Shown: positions 8,212-17,311 of the stretch, piece by piece
Position numbering within the stretch: position 1 is the first letter of the stretch
How the letters are laid out: every line of letters starts with the position of its first letter
Source: Geobacter sp. SVR
Lineage (GTDB): Bacteria; Desulfobacterota; Desulfuromonadia; Geobacterales; Pseudopelobacteraceae
Reading direction: 5' to 3'
DNA: 64,000 nucleotides
Assembly: GCF_016865365.1 (NCBI RefSeq)
Contig: NZ_AP024469.1
Span: 1,107,001-1,171,000 of the forward strand
Translations under genes and position numbers: made by a program
The notes under the pieces: generated by a model
Told to the model about the DNA's origin: nothing
What the model saw: the letters and a program-made list of their open reading frames with translations, nothing else
The model's database searches: none

Positions 8212-9882
8212 ATGCAGACCAAGGTTGACGAAATCATCGGTCATTTCAACAAAATGCTGGTCGCCCATGTCGTCAAGGGGGTGACCGAGTTCCTGCTCAA
8301 CTCCGATGAAAGTCTCAAGGTAAAACTGGATGGTAACCTGATCGAAAACGGCAAGGTGGTGATAACCAGGCCGCTGCTCGAAACCATCCTCAGAAAGATC
8401 ATCGCGAACAACCAGAACAAAAGCATCGAGCAGGTGGAAAAAAAGGACTTCATGCTGGTATCGGGGGGTACACTCGAGTATGACGTGTACCTCGATACGC
8501 CCGAGGGGCAGCGCCTGAGGAGCTTCCGGTGCATTCCCATTGTCGCCGGAGACGACAGAATAGCGCTCACGCTGGAACTGGAACCCGAAATTGCCATCGG
8601 CTATCCGCAGGTGTTCAAGGTTGCGGAAATCGGGAGTGAGGAGCAGCTGGAGGCTTGGTACGACGATTTCACCACCAGGGTCCTGGCCATGGACAATCCC
8701 CGGCCCAAGGACATACTGCTGCAACCGAACAAGCTGAACCCGCACCTGATCGTCACCGGTGGGCTGAGGCCGATCACGGACGTGGAGTTCGCCACCGGCG
8801 TCACCGACCGGATCGCCCGTCTGCTGGTGAGGCTGTCGGACAATCCCGCGGTCATCGAGCAATTGGCCGGCAACAACGACCGCTTCGACAATCTCGATCT
8901 TGATATCGCCTACCGCACCAAGGCCGGCCGAAGGTTCAGGGTGAACATCGCCGATGTCTTCGACACTGAGGCGGAACATGGCTGCCTGATCACCATGAGG
9001 CTGCTGCCGGAAAGGCCTTTTACGGTCGAGGTGCTGAAGCTTCCGCGGATACTTTCCGATACGATCTTCAACCTCAAGATGGGGCTCGTGATCATCTCGG
9101 GCACCACCGGCAGCGGCAAATCGACCACCATGGGGGCCTTGATCGACCTGCTGCTCAAAAGCAAGAGCGTTAACCTGCTGACCATCGAGAATCCGATCGA
9201 GACCATCTTCCCCTCCATGCAGTATCCGAAATCCACGGTGAGCCAACGGGAGGTGGGCAAGCACACCCTCAGCCAGTCCAAGGCGATGCAGAGCGCGGTG
9301 CGCCAGACGCTGAACGTGGCCATGGTCGGCGAGATACGCAATGATCACGATGCCATGATGGCCATCGAACTGGCCCAGAGCGGGCATCTCATATTCGCCA
9401 CACTGCATGCCGGCACCACCGGCGAATCGGTGGAGCGGATCGTGGAGATGTTCCCGGCGGAACATGCCAAAAAGGTCAGGGACCTGCTGTCAACCCATTA
9501 CAAGATGGGTATCGCGCAAACCCTGGTCAAAGGGGTGCAGGGGCAGACCGAACTGGCCATGGAGATCTTCATTACCAATCCCGATGTCAAGGCACTGATC
9601 GCCAGGACCCAGAAGGCCGACCGCCAGTTCAGCATGCGCGAGATCATCGAGATGTACGCCGAGACCGGCTGCATGTCCTATGACCAGTGCCTGGTCAAGC
9701 TCTTCAATGAGGGTAAGATCAACGAGGACATCATGATGTTCAACTCCCCGGACAAGGACGCCCTGATCTACCGGCAGGGCAAGCTGGGGGTCAAGCTGAG
9801 CGCCAAGTGGGACCCGGTCGGAAGCACGCTCGACCAGGCCTTCGACGATTTTTCGGGGCTGGGCGCATCGGAGAAGATCTGA
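8212..9882 (+). CDS. PilT/GspE-type secretion ATPase with N- and C-terminal extensions
   Basis: 556 aa, well above the roughly 350-380 aa of PilT. Walker A GTTGSGKSTT is near residue 296. The Asp-box-like MVGEIRNDHDAMMAIELAQSGHLIFATLHA covers about 366-395, and His-box residues follow in SVERIVEMF. The first ~270 residues are unlike the short PAS-like N-domain of PilT, and the C-terminus runs about 100 residues past the core. GGAGAG precedes the ATG at 8212. A role in pilus retraction or a related surface machine is inferred; no pilin genes are adjacent. Confidence 0.85.
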   Translation: MQTKVDEIIGHFNKMLVAHVVKGVTEFLLNSDESLKVKLDGNLIENGKVVITRPLLETILRKIIANNQNKSIEQVEKKDFMLVSGGTLEYDVYLDTPEGQRLRSFRCIPIVAGDDRIALTLELEPEIAIGYPQVFKVAEIGSEEQLEAWYDDFTTRVLAMDNPRPKDILLQPNKLNPHLIVTGGLRPITDVEFATGVTDRIARLLVRLSDNPAVIEQLAGNNDRFDNLDLDIAYRTKAGRRFRVNIADVFDTEAEHGCLITMRLLPERPFTVEVLKLPRILSDTIFNLKMGLVIISGTTGSGKSTTMGALIDLLLKSKSVNLLTIENPIETIFPSMQYPKSTVSQREVGKHTLSQSKAMQSAVRQTLNVAMVGEIRNDHDAMMAIELAQSGHLIFATLHAGTTGESVERIVEMFPAEHAKKVRDLLSTHYKMGIAQTLVKGVQGQTELAMEIFITNPDVKALIARTQKADRQFSMREIIEMYAETGCMSYDQCLVKLFNEGKINEDIMMFNSPDKDALIYRQGKLGVKLSAKWDPVGSTLDQAFDDFSGLGASEKI

Positions 9883-9946
9883 CCTTCGCCGGAACATCGC
9901 TTCATTCCTGCTTTTGTTGCCATCTTATATCACCAAGGAGAACCGA

Positions 9947-11182
9947 ATGCGCTTGATCAGCAATGGTACCAGGAAAACACTGGCAATGGTGCTGGCAGGG
10001 GGCAAAGGAGAACGTCTCAGCCCGCTGACCCTGACCAGGCCGAAACCGGGGGTTTCCTTCGGCGGCAAGTACAAGATCATCGATTTCGTGCTCAGCAACC
10101 TGTTCAATTCCGGCATCAAGCAGATCTACATCCTGACGCAGTACCGGGCCTATTCGCTGATGAAGCACATCCGCGAGTCTTGGGCCAAGTGGACCGGTCT
10201 GGGGGAGTTCATCGTGGCGATTTCCCCCGAGACCAGGAGCGAGAGCGAGGAGTGGTTCAAGGGGACCGCTGACGCCATCTACCAGTACCTGCGCTTCATC
10301 GAGAATTCCGACGCCGACTACGTGGCCATCTTCGGCGGCGATCACATCTACAAGATGGATGTCGGCCAGATGATCGAGTACCATTGCGAAAACGAAGCGG
10401 ATATAACCATCGCGGCCCTGGAGGTGCCGGCCGAGGAGGCGCGGCGCTTCGGGGTCTTTTCGGTGGATGACCGGTCCCGGGTGACCGGGTTCAAGGAGAA
10501 ACCGTCCGTACCGGTCAAGATTCCCGGCCGCGAGACCTGCTTCGCCTCCATGGGCAATTACATCTTTTCCACCAAGCGGCTGATCGAAGTGCTGCAGGAG
10601 GGCAAGAAGCGGCATGCCGACCTGGACTTCGGCAAGCATGTGATACCGATGATGCTTGCCCACGGCGACCGCGTGTTCGCCTACAACTTCAACGACAACG
10701 CGGTGCCGGACATGAAGCCCGAGGAGCGGGGCTACTGGAAGGATGTGGGCACGATCGACTCCTACTTCGAGGCAAACATGGATCTGATCCGTGTCGACCC
10801 GCAGCTCAACCTGTACAACTACAAATGGCCGATCCTGACCAACCAGGGCAACCTGCCGCCCGCCAAGACCGTCTTCGACAGCGACGGCCGTCGCGGCCAG
10901 AACCTGGATTCCTACGTCTGTGCCGGCTGCATCACCAGCGGCGGCACCGTGCGGCGCTCGATCATCGGGCCGCGCGGCAAGATCCACAGCTACAGCCTGG
11001 TGGAGGATTCGATCCTGTTCGAGAACGTCAGTGTCGGCCGGCACGCCAGGATCAGGCGGGCGATCATCGATAAGAACATCAGCATCCCCCCCCACACGGT
11101 AATCGGTTACGACCATGCGCAGGATCGCCGCAACGGCCATACCGTCACCGAATCGGGCATCGTGGTGGTATCGAAAATATGA
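9947..11182 (+). CDS. glgC: Glucose-1-phosphate adenylyltransferase
   Basis: 411 aa, typical GlgC length. It makes ADP-glucose from ATP and glucose-1-phosphate for glycogen synthesis. The nucleotidyltransferase signature MVLAGGKGERLSPLTLTRPKP begins at about residue 14. FGGDHIYKMD, GFKEKP and GYWKDVGTIDSYFEAN are family motifs, and a left-handed beta-helix domain fills the C-terminus. AAGGAG is placed well before the ATG. No other glycogen genes are in the window. Confidence 0.96.
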   Translation: MRLISNGTRKTLAMVLAGGKGERLSPLTLTRPKPGVSFGGKYKIIDFVLSNLFNSGIKQIYILTQYRAYSLMKHIRESWAKWTGLGEFIVAISPETRSESEEWFKGTADAIYQYLRFIENSDADYVAIFGGDHIYKMDVGQMIEYHCENEADITIAALEVPAEEARRFGVFSVDDRSRVTGFKEKPSVPVKIPGRETCFASMGNYIFSTKRLIEVLQEGKKRHADLDFGKHVIPMMLAHGDRVFAYNFNDNAVPDMKPEERGYWKDVGTIDSYFEANMDLIRVDPQLNLYNYKWPILTNQGNLPPAKTVFDSDGRRGQNLDSYVCAGCITSGGTVRRSIIGPRGKIHSYSLVEDSILFENVSVGRHARIRRAIIDKNISIPPHTVIGYDHAQDRRNGHTVTESGIVVVSKI

Positions 11183-11300
11183 ACGCGCTCCATGCCCCGG
11201 GCGGCTGCGCATATTGCTTTCTCACCACCGTCAGTCATCTGTCGCTGATCCTGTTTACTTTTCCGGTTTCGCGACGGCAGTCCCCCTTAGCGATTCTCCC

Positions 11301-12512
11301 GTGATATTGCCATCTCCCACTCAACGCCGCTCCTTGCGCCTGTTCCTCTGCGCCCGCGGCGCCGCCACCATCGCCTACCAGATGGCCGGCGTGGCTGTGG
11401 GGTGGCAGGTGTACGACCTGACCAAGCGCCCCTTTGACCTGGGATTGGTAGGGCTGGTGCAGTTCATCCCCTCCCTGTTGCTGGTGCTGTACGTCGGGCA
11501 TGCGGCCGACCGCTACGACCGGCGGCGGATCGTGTCGCTGGCGCAGTTGGCAGAGGCGGCCGCACTGGTGGGGCTGCTGCTGGCAACCCTGGTATTCGGT
11601 GTGAGCCGGGACACGATCCTGCTGTTCGTGTTTGCCCTCGGCATTGGCCGGGCCTTTGACTATTCCACCATGCAGACCCTGGTGCCGTCGCTGGTCGAAC
11701 CCGAGGCTCTGCCCCGGGCCATGGCGGCCAGCGCCTCGGTCAAGCAGGCCGCCACCATTGCCGGGCCGCTCCTGGGAGGTCTGCTCTATCTGGCAGGCCC
11801 GGCGGCGGTCTACGGCACCAGTTGCCTGATGTTTCTGTTTTCGGCCGGCGCCCTGAGTTTCATCCGCATCAGGCAAACCATGGCAGTTCGCCAACCCGCC
11901 AGCCTGGCCACCCTGCTGGCCGGCATTACCTTCATCCGCGAAAATCCGGTAGTGCTGGGAGCCATCTCGCTGGACCTGTTCGCCGTGCTGCTCGGTGGCG
12001 CCACGGCGCTGCTGCCGATCTACGCCCGCGACATCCTCCTGGCCGGGCCGCAGGTGCTGGGGCTTCTGCGCGCTGCGCCGGCCCTGGGCGCATTGGCTGC
12101 CTCGCTCTATCTGGCCCGCCACCCCCTGGACGCGCGGGTCGGCCGGATCATGTTCGCGGCCGTGGCCTGCTTCGGCCTGATGACGGTCCTGTTCGCCCTG
12201 TCGCGTTCGGTGCCGCTGTCGTTTGCCGCGTTGTCCGTAATGGGGGCGGCCGACATGATCAGCGTGGTGATCCGCGCCTCGCTGGTGCAGCTGGAAACAC
12301 CGGACGAGATGCGCGGCCGGGTCAGCGCCGTCAATGCCGTCTTCATCGGCACCTCCAACGAGCTGGGCGAGTTCGAGTCCGGCTTGACTGCGGCCTGGTT
12401 CGGAGCGGTGCCGGCCGCCATGCTGGGGGGCATCGGCACGCTGGTGGTGGTGCTGCTCTGGATGCGCCTCTTTCCGCAACTGCTCCAGCGCGAGCGGCTT
12501 CAGACCGGCTGA
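11301..12512 (+). CDS. MFS exporter, EntS/DHA3-like
   Basis: About 403 aa with 10-12 hydrophobic segments. The conserved MFS loop is seen as GHAADRYDRRRIVS, and ASASVKQAATIAGPLLGG and MRGRVSAVNAVFIGTSNELGEFESG match the EntS/drug-exporter subgroup of permeases. The substrate is unknown. A GTG at 11301 is the suggested start; the ribosome site is weak. Longer readings would overlap glgC and add non-membrane sequence. It follows glgC by 118 bases. Confidence 0.82.
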   Translation: MILPSPTQRRSLRLFLCARGAATIAYQMAGVAVGWQVYDLTKRPFDLGLVGLVQFIPSLLLVLYVGHAADRYDRRRIVSLAQLAEAAALVGLLLATLVFGVSRDTILLFVFALGIGRAFDYSTMQTLVPSLVEPEALPRAMAASASVKQAATIAGPLLGGLLYLAGPAAVYGTSCLMFLFSAGALSFIRIRQTMAVRQPASLATLLAGITFIRENPVVLGAISLDLFAVLLGGATALLPIYARDILLAGPQVLGLLRAAPALGALAASLYLARHPLDARVGRIMFAAVACFGLMTVLFALSRSVPLSFAALSVMGAADMISVVIRASLVQLETPDEMRGRVSAVNAVFIGTSNELGEFESGLTAAWFGAVPAAMLGGIGTLVVVLLWMRLFPQLLQRERLQTG

Positions 12513-12808
12513 AGGCCGTTTCCCCGATCCGTTACCCTCTTGCAGGTCTCTTCCGATTAATGCTATTGATTTAAATGGAGTTTCGACACCGGTTCTCCGG
12601 CCGCACAGCCTGAACCCCTGGCCCTCCGCGCCTGCGCTGCAAGGCGTCTTCTGTATGGCAGGCTGCCTTGCAGCGGAGGACCGCCTGATAAAGCAGTCCC
12701 TGACGCAGAGCGGCAATGTGGCGCCGGTTCTTTCAGACACTTCCGACGTTCCGGCGCCATGGATGCAAAATCGCTGACAGAGCGGGCATTGCGCCCGATA
12801 GAGAAACC
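12513..12808. other. 296-bp intergenic gap
   Basis: No gene, tRNA or clear promoter is seen here. The final bases of the MFS gene with the first bases of the gap form an imperfect hairpin (GGCTTCAG/CTGAAGGCC, about 12495-12525) followed by only three T residues, a weak terminator at best. Confidence 0.4.
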
Positions 12809-14599
12809 ATGTACCTCGCCTTACCGACACAGACCGCACCCCCGATAGCTTCCCCATCCCCGGCCGGCCGTTTTAATACGCTCGTTCCACTGTGCCTCTT
12901 CATCCTGACGGCGCTGCTGCTAGTATGCTGGCTGTCCGCCGCGCCGGCAGCGGCAGCGGAAGCGAGCATGACGGAATGGCCTTCCCTGACCATCGGCGGC
13001 GACAGCAACTATCCCCCCTACGAATATCTGGATGCCAACGGCAAGCCGACCGGCTTCAACGTAGAACTGACCAGGGCGATTGCCGAGGTGATGGGCATGA
13101 ATGTCAAGATCCGGCTCGGCCCTTGGGGAGACATGCGCAAGGCGCTCAACAGCGGTGAGATCGACATCCTGCAGGGCATGGCCTTTGCCGAGGACCGGGT
13201 CAGGGAAGTGGATTTCTCGCCCCCCCATGCCATCGTGTTCCAGTCCATCTGGACCAGGAAAGGGGAGGAGCTCCATTCGCTCAAGGAATTGGCCGGCAAA
13301 GAGGTAATCGTCATGCGCCAGAGCGTCATGCACGATTTCCTGCTGAAGAACAACCTGAATGCCTCCTATGTGCTGGTGGATTCCCTGGCCGATGCCTTGA
13401 AGCTGCTCTCTTCGGGCAAGCACGATGCGGCCCTGGTGGCCAAGCTGCCGGGGCAGTACCTGGTCAAGGAGCTGGGACTGACCAACATCGTGCCCCAGGC
13501 CCGGCCACTCCTGGCACAGAAATACGGCTACGCCGTGAAGAAGGGCAATGCCGAGCTGCTGGACGGCTTCAGCGAAGGGCTGGCGCTGTTGAAGCGCAAC
13601 GGCCAGTTCCAGGCCATCCAGCAAAAATGGCTGGGGGTGCTGGATCCGCCGCGGGTACCGTGGGAGAGGGCCATACGCTACGGCGCCATGGTGGTGGTGC
13701 CGCTGCTGCTGATCCTGGGGGGAACGGTGATCTGGTCCCGGACCCTGCAGAAACGGGTCGAAGAACGGACCGAGGAACTGGCGCGGGAGGTGGCCGAGAA
13801 AGAACGGGCCCTGGAGGAGCTGCGCCTGCACCAGGACAAACTGGTGCAGGCCGACAAGCTGGCCTCGCTGGGGACGCTCCTGTCCGGCGTGGCCCACGAG
13901 ATCAACAATCCCAATGCCCTGATCCTGCTGAACATGCCGCGTTTCATCGAGGCCTTTCAGGCCGGCCGCCCGATCCTGGAAGAGTACTACCAGCGCCACG
14001 GCGATTTCATGTTCGGCTGTCTGAAGTATTCCCGCATGAGGGAGGAACTGCCCCTCATGTTCGAGGAGACCGTCAACGGCGCCCGCCAGATCAGGCGCAT
14101 CGTCAACGACCTGAAGGACTTCGCCCGCCGGGACGATGCCGGCAGCGACGGCACCTTCGATCTCAACGAAGCGGTGCGGGCCGCTGCCCGCCTGGTGGAC
14201 AACACCATCAGGAAGACCACCAGTCATATGTCGCTCAATTACGCCGAACGGCTGCCGCAGGTGCGGGGCAGCGCCCAGCGCATCGAACAGGTGGTGGTTA
14301 ACCTGTTGCTGAATGCCTGTCAGGCGCTGGATGAGAGCGACCAGCGCATCATTGTCGGCACCGGCTGCAGCGACACCGAGGTGCTGCTGACGGTGCAGGA
14401 CGAAGGGCGCGGCATCGCCCCGGAGCACCTGCCGCAGTTGCTGGACCCCTTTTTCACAACCAAACGCGAGCAGGGGGGCACCGGGCTCGGCCTGTGGGTT
14501 TCGACCGGGATCGTCAGGGAGCATGGCGGCCGGCTGGAGTTCGCCCCGGCTACCCCCCGCGGTACGATCGTCACCGTGGCGCTGCCGATCGCTTCGTAA
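12809..14599 (+). CDS. Hybrid solute-binding (SBP_bac_3) sensor histidine kinase
   Basis: 596 aa. An N-terminal hydrophobic segment (about 32-50) is followed by a periplasmic SBP_bac_3 domain (about 60-285; GGDSNYPPYEYLDANGKPTGFNVEL is typical), a transmembrane helix (about 293-312), a coiled coil and a HisKA core. The phospho-acceptor His is in GVAHEINNPNA (about 362). N box NLLLNACQALD is near 496 and G boxes DEGRGIAPEHL and GGTGLGLW follow. It probably senses a small ligand such as an amino acid. It lies 14 bases upstream of its sigma-54 regulator. Confidence 0.92.
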   Translation: MYLALPTQTAPPIASPSPAGRFNTLVPLCLFILTALLLVCWLSAAPAAAAEASMTEWPSLTIGGDSNYPPYEYLDANGKPTGFNVELTRAIAEVMGMNVKIRLGPWGDMRKALNSGEIDILQGMAFAEDRVREVDFSPPHAIVFQSIWTRKGEELHSLKELAGKEVIVMRQSVMHDFLLKNNLNASYVLVDSLADALKLLSSGKHDAALVAKLPGQYLVKELGLTNIVPQARPLLAQKYGYAVKKGNAELLDGFSEGLALLKRNGQFQAIQQKWLGVLDPPRVPWERAIRYGAMVVVPLLLILGGTVIWSRTLQKRVEERTEELAREVAEKERALEELRLHQDKLVQADKLASLGTLLSGVAHEINNPNALILLNMPRFIEAFQAGRPILEEYYQRHGDFMFGCLKYSRMREELPLMFEETVNGARQIRRIVNDLKDFARRDDAGSDGTFDLNEAVRAAARLVDNTIRKTTSHMSLNYAERLPQVRGSAQRIEQVVVNLLLNACQALDESDQRIIVGTGCSDTEVLLTVQDEGRGIAPEHLPQLLDPFFTTKREQGGTGLGLWVSTGIVREHGGRLEFAPATPRGTIVTVALPIAS

Positions 14600-14613
14600 T
14601 CAAGGAGACCATA

Positions 14614-16032
14614 GTGACTGAAACACGATACCCTGCCTTTGGCGTATTGCTGGTGGACGACGAGCCGGCCTGGCTGCGCAGCCTGGCCATGACCCTGGAG
14701 GGGCCCGGCGGCATCACCAATATCGTCACCTGCCAGGACAGCCGTCAGGTGCTGGCACTGCTCGATCAACAGGAGATCGGGGTAGTGCTGCTTGATCTGA
14801 CCATGCCACACCTGTCCGGGGAGGACTTGCTGGAGCAGATCCAGGAGGTGCACCCCGAGCTGACGGTGATCGTACTGTCGGGGCTGAACCAGCTGGAGAC
14901 GGCGGTGGCCTGCATGCGGCGGGGGGCCTTCGACTATCTGGTCAAGACGGTGGAGGAAGAGCGCATCCTGGACGCCGTGCGGCGGGCCGTGATGGTGCAG
15001 GAACTGCTGCACGAGAACCGCGAGATGCGCAGCCGGCTTTTGAGCGAGCGGCTGGAGCATCCCGAAGCCTTCAGCGCCATCGTTACCGGCAACCGCTCCA
15101 TGCGGGCGATCTTCACCTACATCGAGGCAGTGGCCAAAGGGAGTCAGCCGCTGCTGATCACCGGCGAGAGCGGAGTGGGGAAGGAGCTGTTCGCCCGGGC
15201 GCTGCACAGTGTCAGCGGAGCTTCCGGGCCCCTGGTGGCGGTCAATGTGGCCGGGCTGGATGACAACGTCTTTGCCGATACCCTGTTCGGCCATGTGCGC
15301 GGGGCCTTCACCGGGGCGGACGAGGTGCGGCGCGGCATGATCGATCAGGCTGCCGAGGGGACGCTGTTCCTGGACGAGATCGGCGACCTGAGCCAGACGT
15401 CGCAGGTCAAGCTGCTGCGCCTGATCCAGGAGGGGGAGTACTATCCGCTGGGCAGCGACACTCCCCGCCGCTTGCGGGCCCGCATCGTGGTGGCCACCCA
15501 CCGGGACCTGCCGGCCCGGCAGCGCGCCGGCCAGTTCCGCAGCGACCTGTACTACCGCCTGCGCGCCCATCACGTGCACATCCCGCCGCTGCGCGAGCGC
15601 AGGGACGACCTGCCGCTGCTGCTCGACCACTTCCTGGAGCAGGCCAGCCGTGAGTTCGGCAAAAAGCGCCCCACCTATGCCAAGGAGTTGCTGACGCTGC
15701 TCTCCAACTACGGTTTCCCCGGCAACCTGCGCGAGCTGAAGTCAATGGTCTACGACGCGGTCGGCGTCCACACCTCGCGCATGCTCTCCATGAACGCCTT
15801 CATCCACGCCATGGGGCTGCCGGATCAGGCCTCGTCCGAGGCGGAGGAGCCGCTAGCTGACATCAAAAATCCCTTCACCGCCTGCGAGGAGCTGCCCACC
15901 CTGGGGGAGGCCATCGACCTGCTGGTGACGGAGACCATGCGGCGCAGCGAGAACAACCAGACCCAGGCCGCCCGGATGCTCGGCATCTCCCAGCCGGCCT
16001 TGAGCAAGCGCTTGAAGTTGCGGGGGAAGTAG
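14614..16032 (+). CDS. NtrC-type sigma-54-dependent response regulator
   Basis: 472 aa. Receiver domain residues 1-125 have acidic DDE and phospho-acceptor Asp in VVLLDLTMP (about 59). The switch Lys is followed by Thr (LVKTVEEE) instead of the usual Pro. AAA+ domain: Walker A GESGVGKE (about 183), sigma-54 loop GAFTGA (about 229), Walker B GTLFLDEIGDL. A Fis-type helix-turn-helix ends the protein (NQTQAARMLGISQPALSKRLK). The GTG start has AAGGAG 6 bases upstream. It forms an operon with the kinase; target promoters are unknown. Confidence 0.94.
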   Translation: MTETRYPAFGVLLVDDEPAWLRSLAMTLEGPGGITNIVTCQDSRQVLALLDQQEIGVVLLDLTMPHLSGEDLLEQIQEVHPELTVIVLSGLNQLETAVACMRRGAFDYLVKTVEEERILDAVRRAVMVQELLHENREMRSRLLSERLEHPEAFSAIVTGNRSMRAIFTYIEAVAKGSQPLLITGESGVGKELFARALHSVSGASGPLVAVNVAGLDDNVFADTLFGHVRGAFTGADEVRRGMIDQAAEGTLFLDEIGDLSQTSQVKLLRLIQEGEYYPLGSDTPRRLRARIVVATHRDLPARQRAGQFRSDLYYRLRAHHVHIPPLRERRDDLPLLLDHFLEQASREFGKKRPTYAKELLTLLSNYGFPGNLRELKSMVYDAVGVHTSRMLSMNAFIHAMGLPDQASSEAEEPLADIKNPFTACEELPTLGEAIDLLVTETMRRSENNQTQAARMLGISQPALSKRLKLRGK

Positions 16033-16261
16033 TTTCTGCATGGGGATGCGGTGAAAATAAGCCGCATAATGTTTGAAGGCCGGTCTGGCGGGTCACCCCT
16101 GACTAATACCATCCCACCCGAAAGAGTGGTTGTCATAAGATCTGTCCCGTGGCGGCTTTTTTGTTGGCGATGAGGAGTGGATGAAAACAATCGAAAGCTT
16201 GCTATGGTGGCAATTATGACCTATATTTGTCTCTAAAAATATAGCTTGATAGAGGTTGTAT

Positions 16262-16507
16262 ATGGAACGTCTCTACGCCCGTGCCTCGGTCAGCATCAGC
16301 GATCTCAAGAAGAACCCTTCCCGCGTCATTAACCAGTCCGAAGGCTCACCGGTGGCAATTCTCAACCACAACAAGCCGAGTGCCTATCTCATTCCCGCCG
16401 AGGCGTTCGAGGTGCTGATGGAGAAGCTTGAGGATTATGAAATGGGACGCTTGGTGAAAGAGCGGGAGAACGAACCGAGCGTCAAGGTTTCTCTCGATGA
16501 GCTATAG
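16262..16507 (+). CDS. Phd/RelB (StbD-like) antitoxin
   Basis: 81 aa. The N-terminal half VSISDLKKNPSRVINQSEGSPVAILNHNKPSAYLIPAEAFE is typical of the Phd/YefM/StbD DNA-binding antitoxins; the charged C-terminus would bind and block a RelE-type toxin. AGAGG precedes the ATG, although a TTG at 16256 is possible. The gene normally overlaps the toxin start by a few bases; here the toxin is displaced by 373 bases (see next entries). Confidence 0.88.
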   Translation: MERLYARASVSISDLKKNPSRVINQSEGSPVAILNHNKPSAYLIPAEAFEVLMEKLEDYEMGRLVKERENEPSVKVSLDEL

Positions 16508-16878
16508 TACATGCAAGCTAAATAATAATTGACAATAAATGCAAGTGATATAAAAGTGGACATGCAGTAGCTGAAGTGAACTATGAATGGGAGCTTTGGT
16601 GGCTCATGCACCCCAAGGTAAATACACAAGATCTCTTTTTTAACAGACGACCAAAGGAGTTAGCGAAATTCCTTCCCGAGCTGAATATTTACGAAGAAAA
16701 TGGAATTGGGCAAGAAGACGTTCACGAGAGAAATAGGGCAGAAAACCGTATCCAGGGGTTTTTTCCTGCCCAAGACAATGAGCGTGCTATTTGGCATGTC
16801 ATTGAACAAGAGTTGACTCGCAGCAGAAACATTACCGAGTGGAGAGATTCTGGATCAGCTATCTTCACTTTTCAGCAA
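16506..16878 (+). mobile_element. 373-bp insertion splitting the toxin start codon
   Basis: The antitoxin ends CTA-TAG. If bases 16506-16878 are removed, A16504-T16505 joins G16879 to give ATG, followed in frame by ACC TCC TGC AGC, the natural start of the RelE body, with the antitoxin then ending TGA in the usual ATGA overlap. The inserted sequence is more A+T-rich than its surroundings and encodes most of an open frame from 16576 (MNYEWELWWLMHP...), which I do not recognise. No terminal inverted repeat is evident; the hexamer AGCTAT occurs at both edges (about 16500 and 16858). The boundaries are inferred. Confidence 0.55.
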
Positions 16879-17170
16879 GACCTCCTGCAGCCTCGAATTC
16901 AAGGCATCGGCTCTGAAGGAGTGGCACAAGCTGGACGGGGGAATCAGGGCGCAGTTCAAGAAAAAGCTCGCCGAACGGCTTGATCGGCCACACGTCGAGT
17001 CCGCCCGGCTTTCCGGCATGGCGGACTGCTACAAGATCAAGTTGAAGAACGCAGGCTATCGACTGGTTTACCACGTTGATGACAATCGCATCGTGGTCAT
17101 TGTCGTGGCAGTCGGCAAGCGGGAGAATTTTGCAGTATACCGGGCGGCATCGAAGCGAGTGGAGGAATAG
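16879..17170 (+). pseudogene. RelE/StbE-type toxin lacking its start codon
   Basis: About 95 residues read from TSCSLEFKASALKEWHKL to KRVEE. They show RelE-family features: FKKKLAERL, LSGMADCYKIKLKNAGYRLVYHV and VVIVVAVGKRENFAVY, including the basic and Tyr/Arg residues expected for mRNA cleavage. In this frame a TGA lies at 16814 and no ATG, GTG or TTG falls between it and the conserved body, so translation seems lost or would need a rare start. It pairs with the antitoxin at 16262. If dead, the antitoxin is an orphan. Confidence 0.75.
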
Positions 17171-17251
17171 GGGACAACGCCTTCTGACTCGCGAGACAGG
17201 AGGTGGCCTGCTTCTGGTTATTTATTTAACAAAGAGATATGAAAGCCGCTT

Positions 17252-17290
17252 GGAGGGGGCAGCCGAACCACGACTGCCCCCTCTTTGTTC
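17252..17290. terminator. Bidirectional Rho-independent terminator
   Basis: GAGGGGGCAG and CTGCCCCCTC form a strong stem followed by TTTGTT, between the toxin remnant (+) and the convergent ABC exporter operon (-). Confidence 0.85.
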
Positions 17291-17311
17291 GGAGTGCTGA
17301 CGGCAGCGCGA

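Noticed and set aside
11115-11300. Upstream extension of the MFS exporter
   Set aside because: It overlaps glgC and encodes no membrane segment.
16033-16250. c-di-GMP (GEMM) or other riboswitch upstream of the antitoxin
   Set aside because: The conserved GEMM blocks and stem pattern cannot be found by eye.
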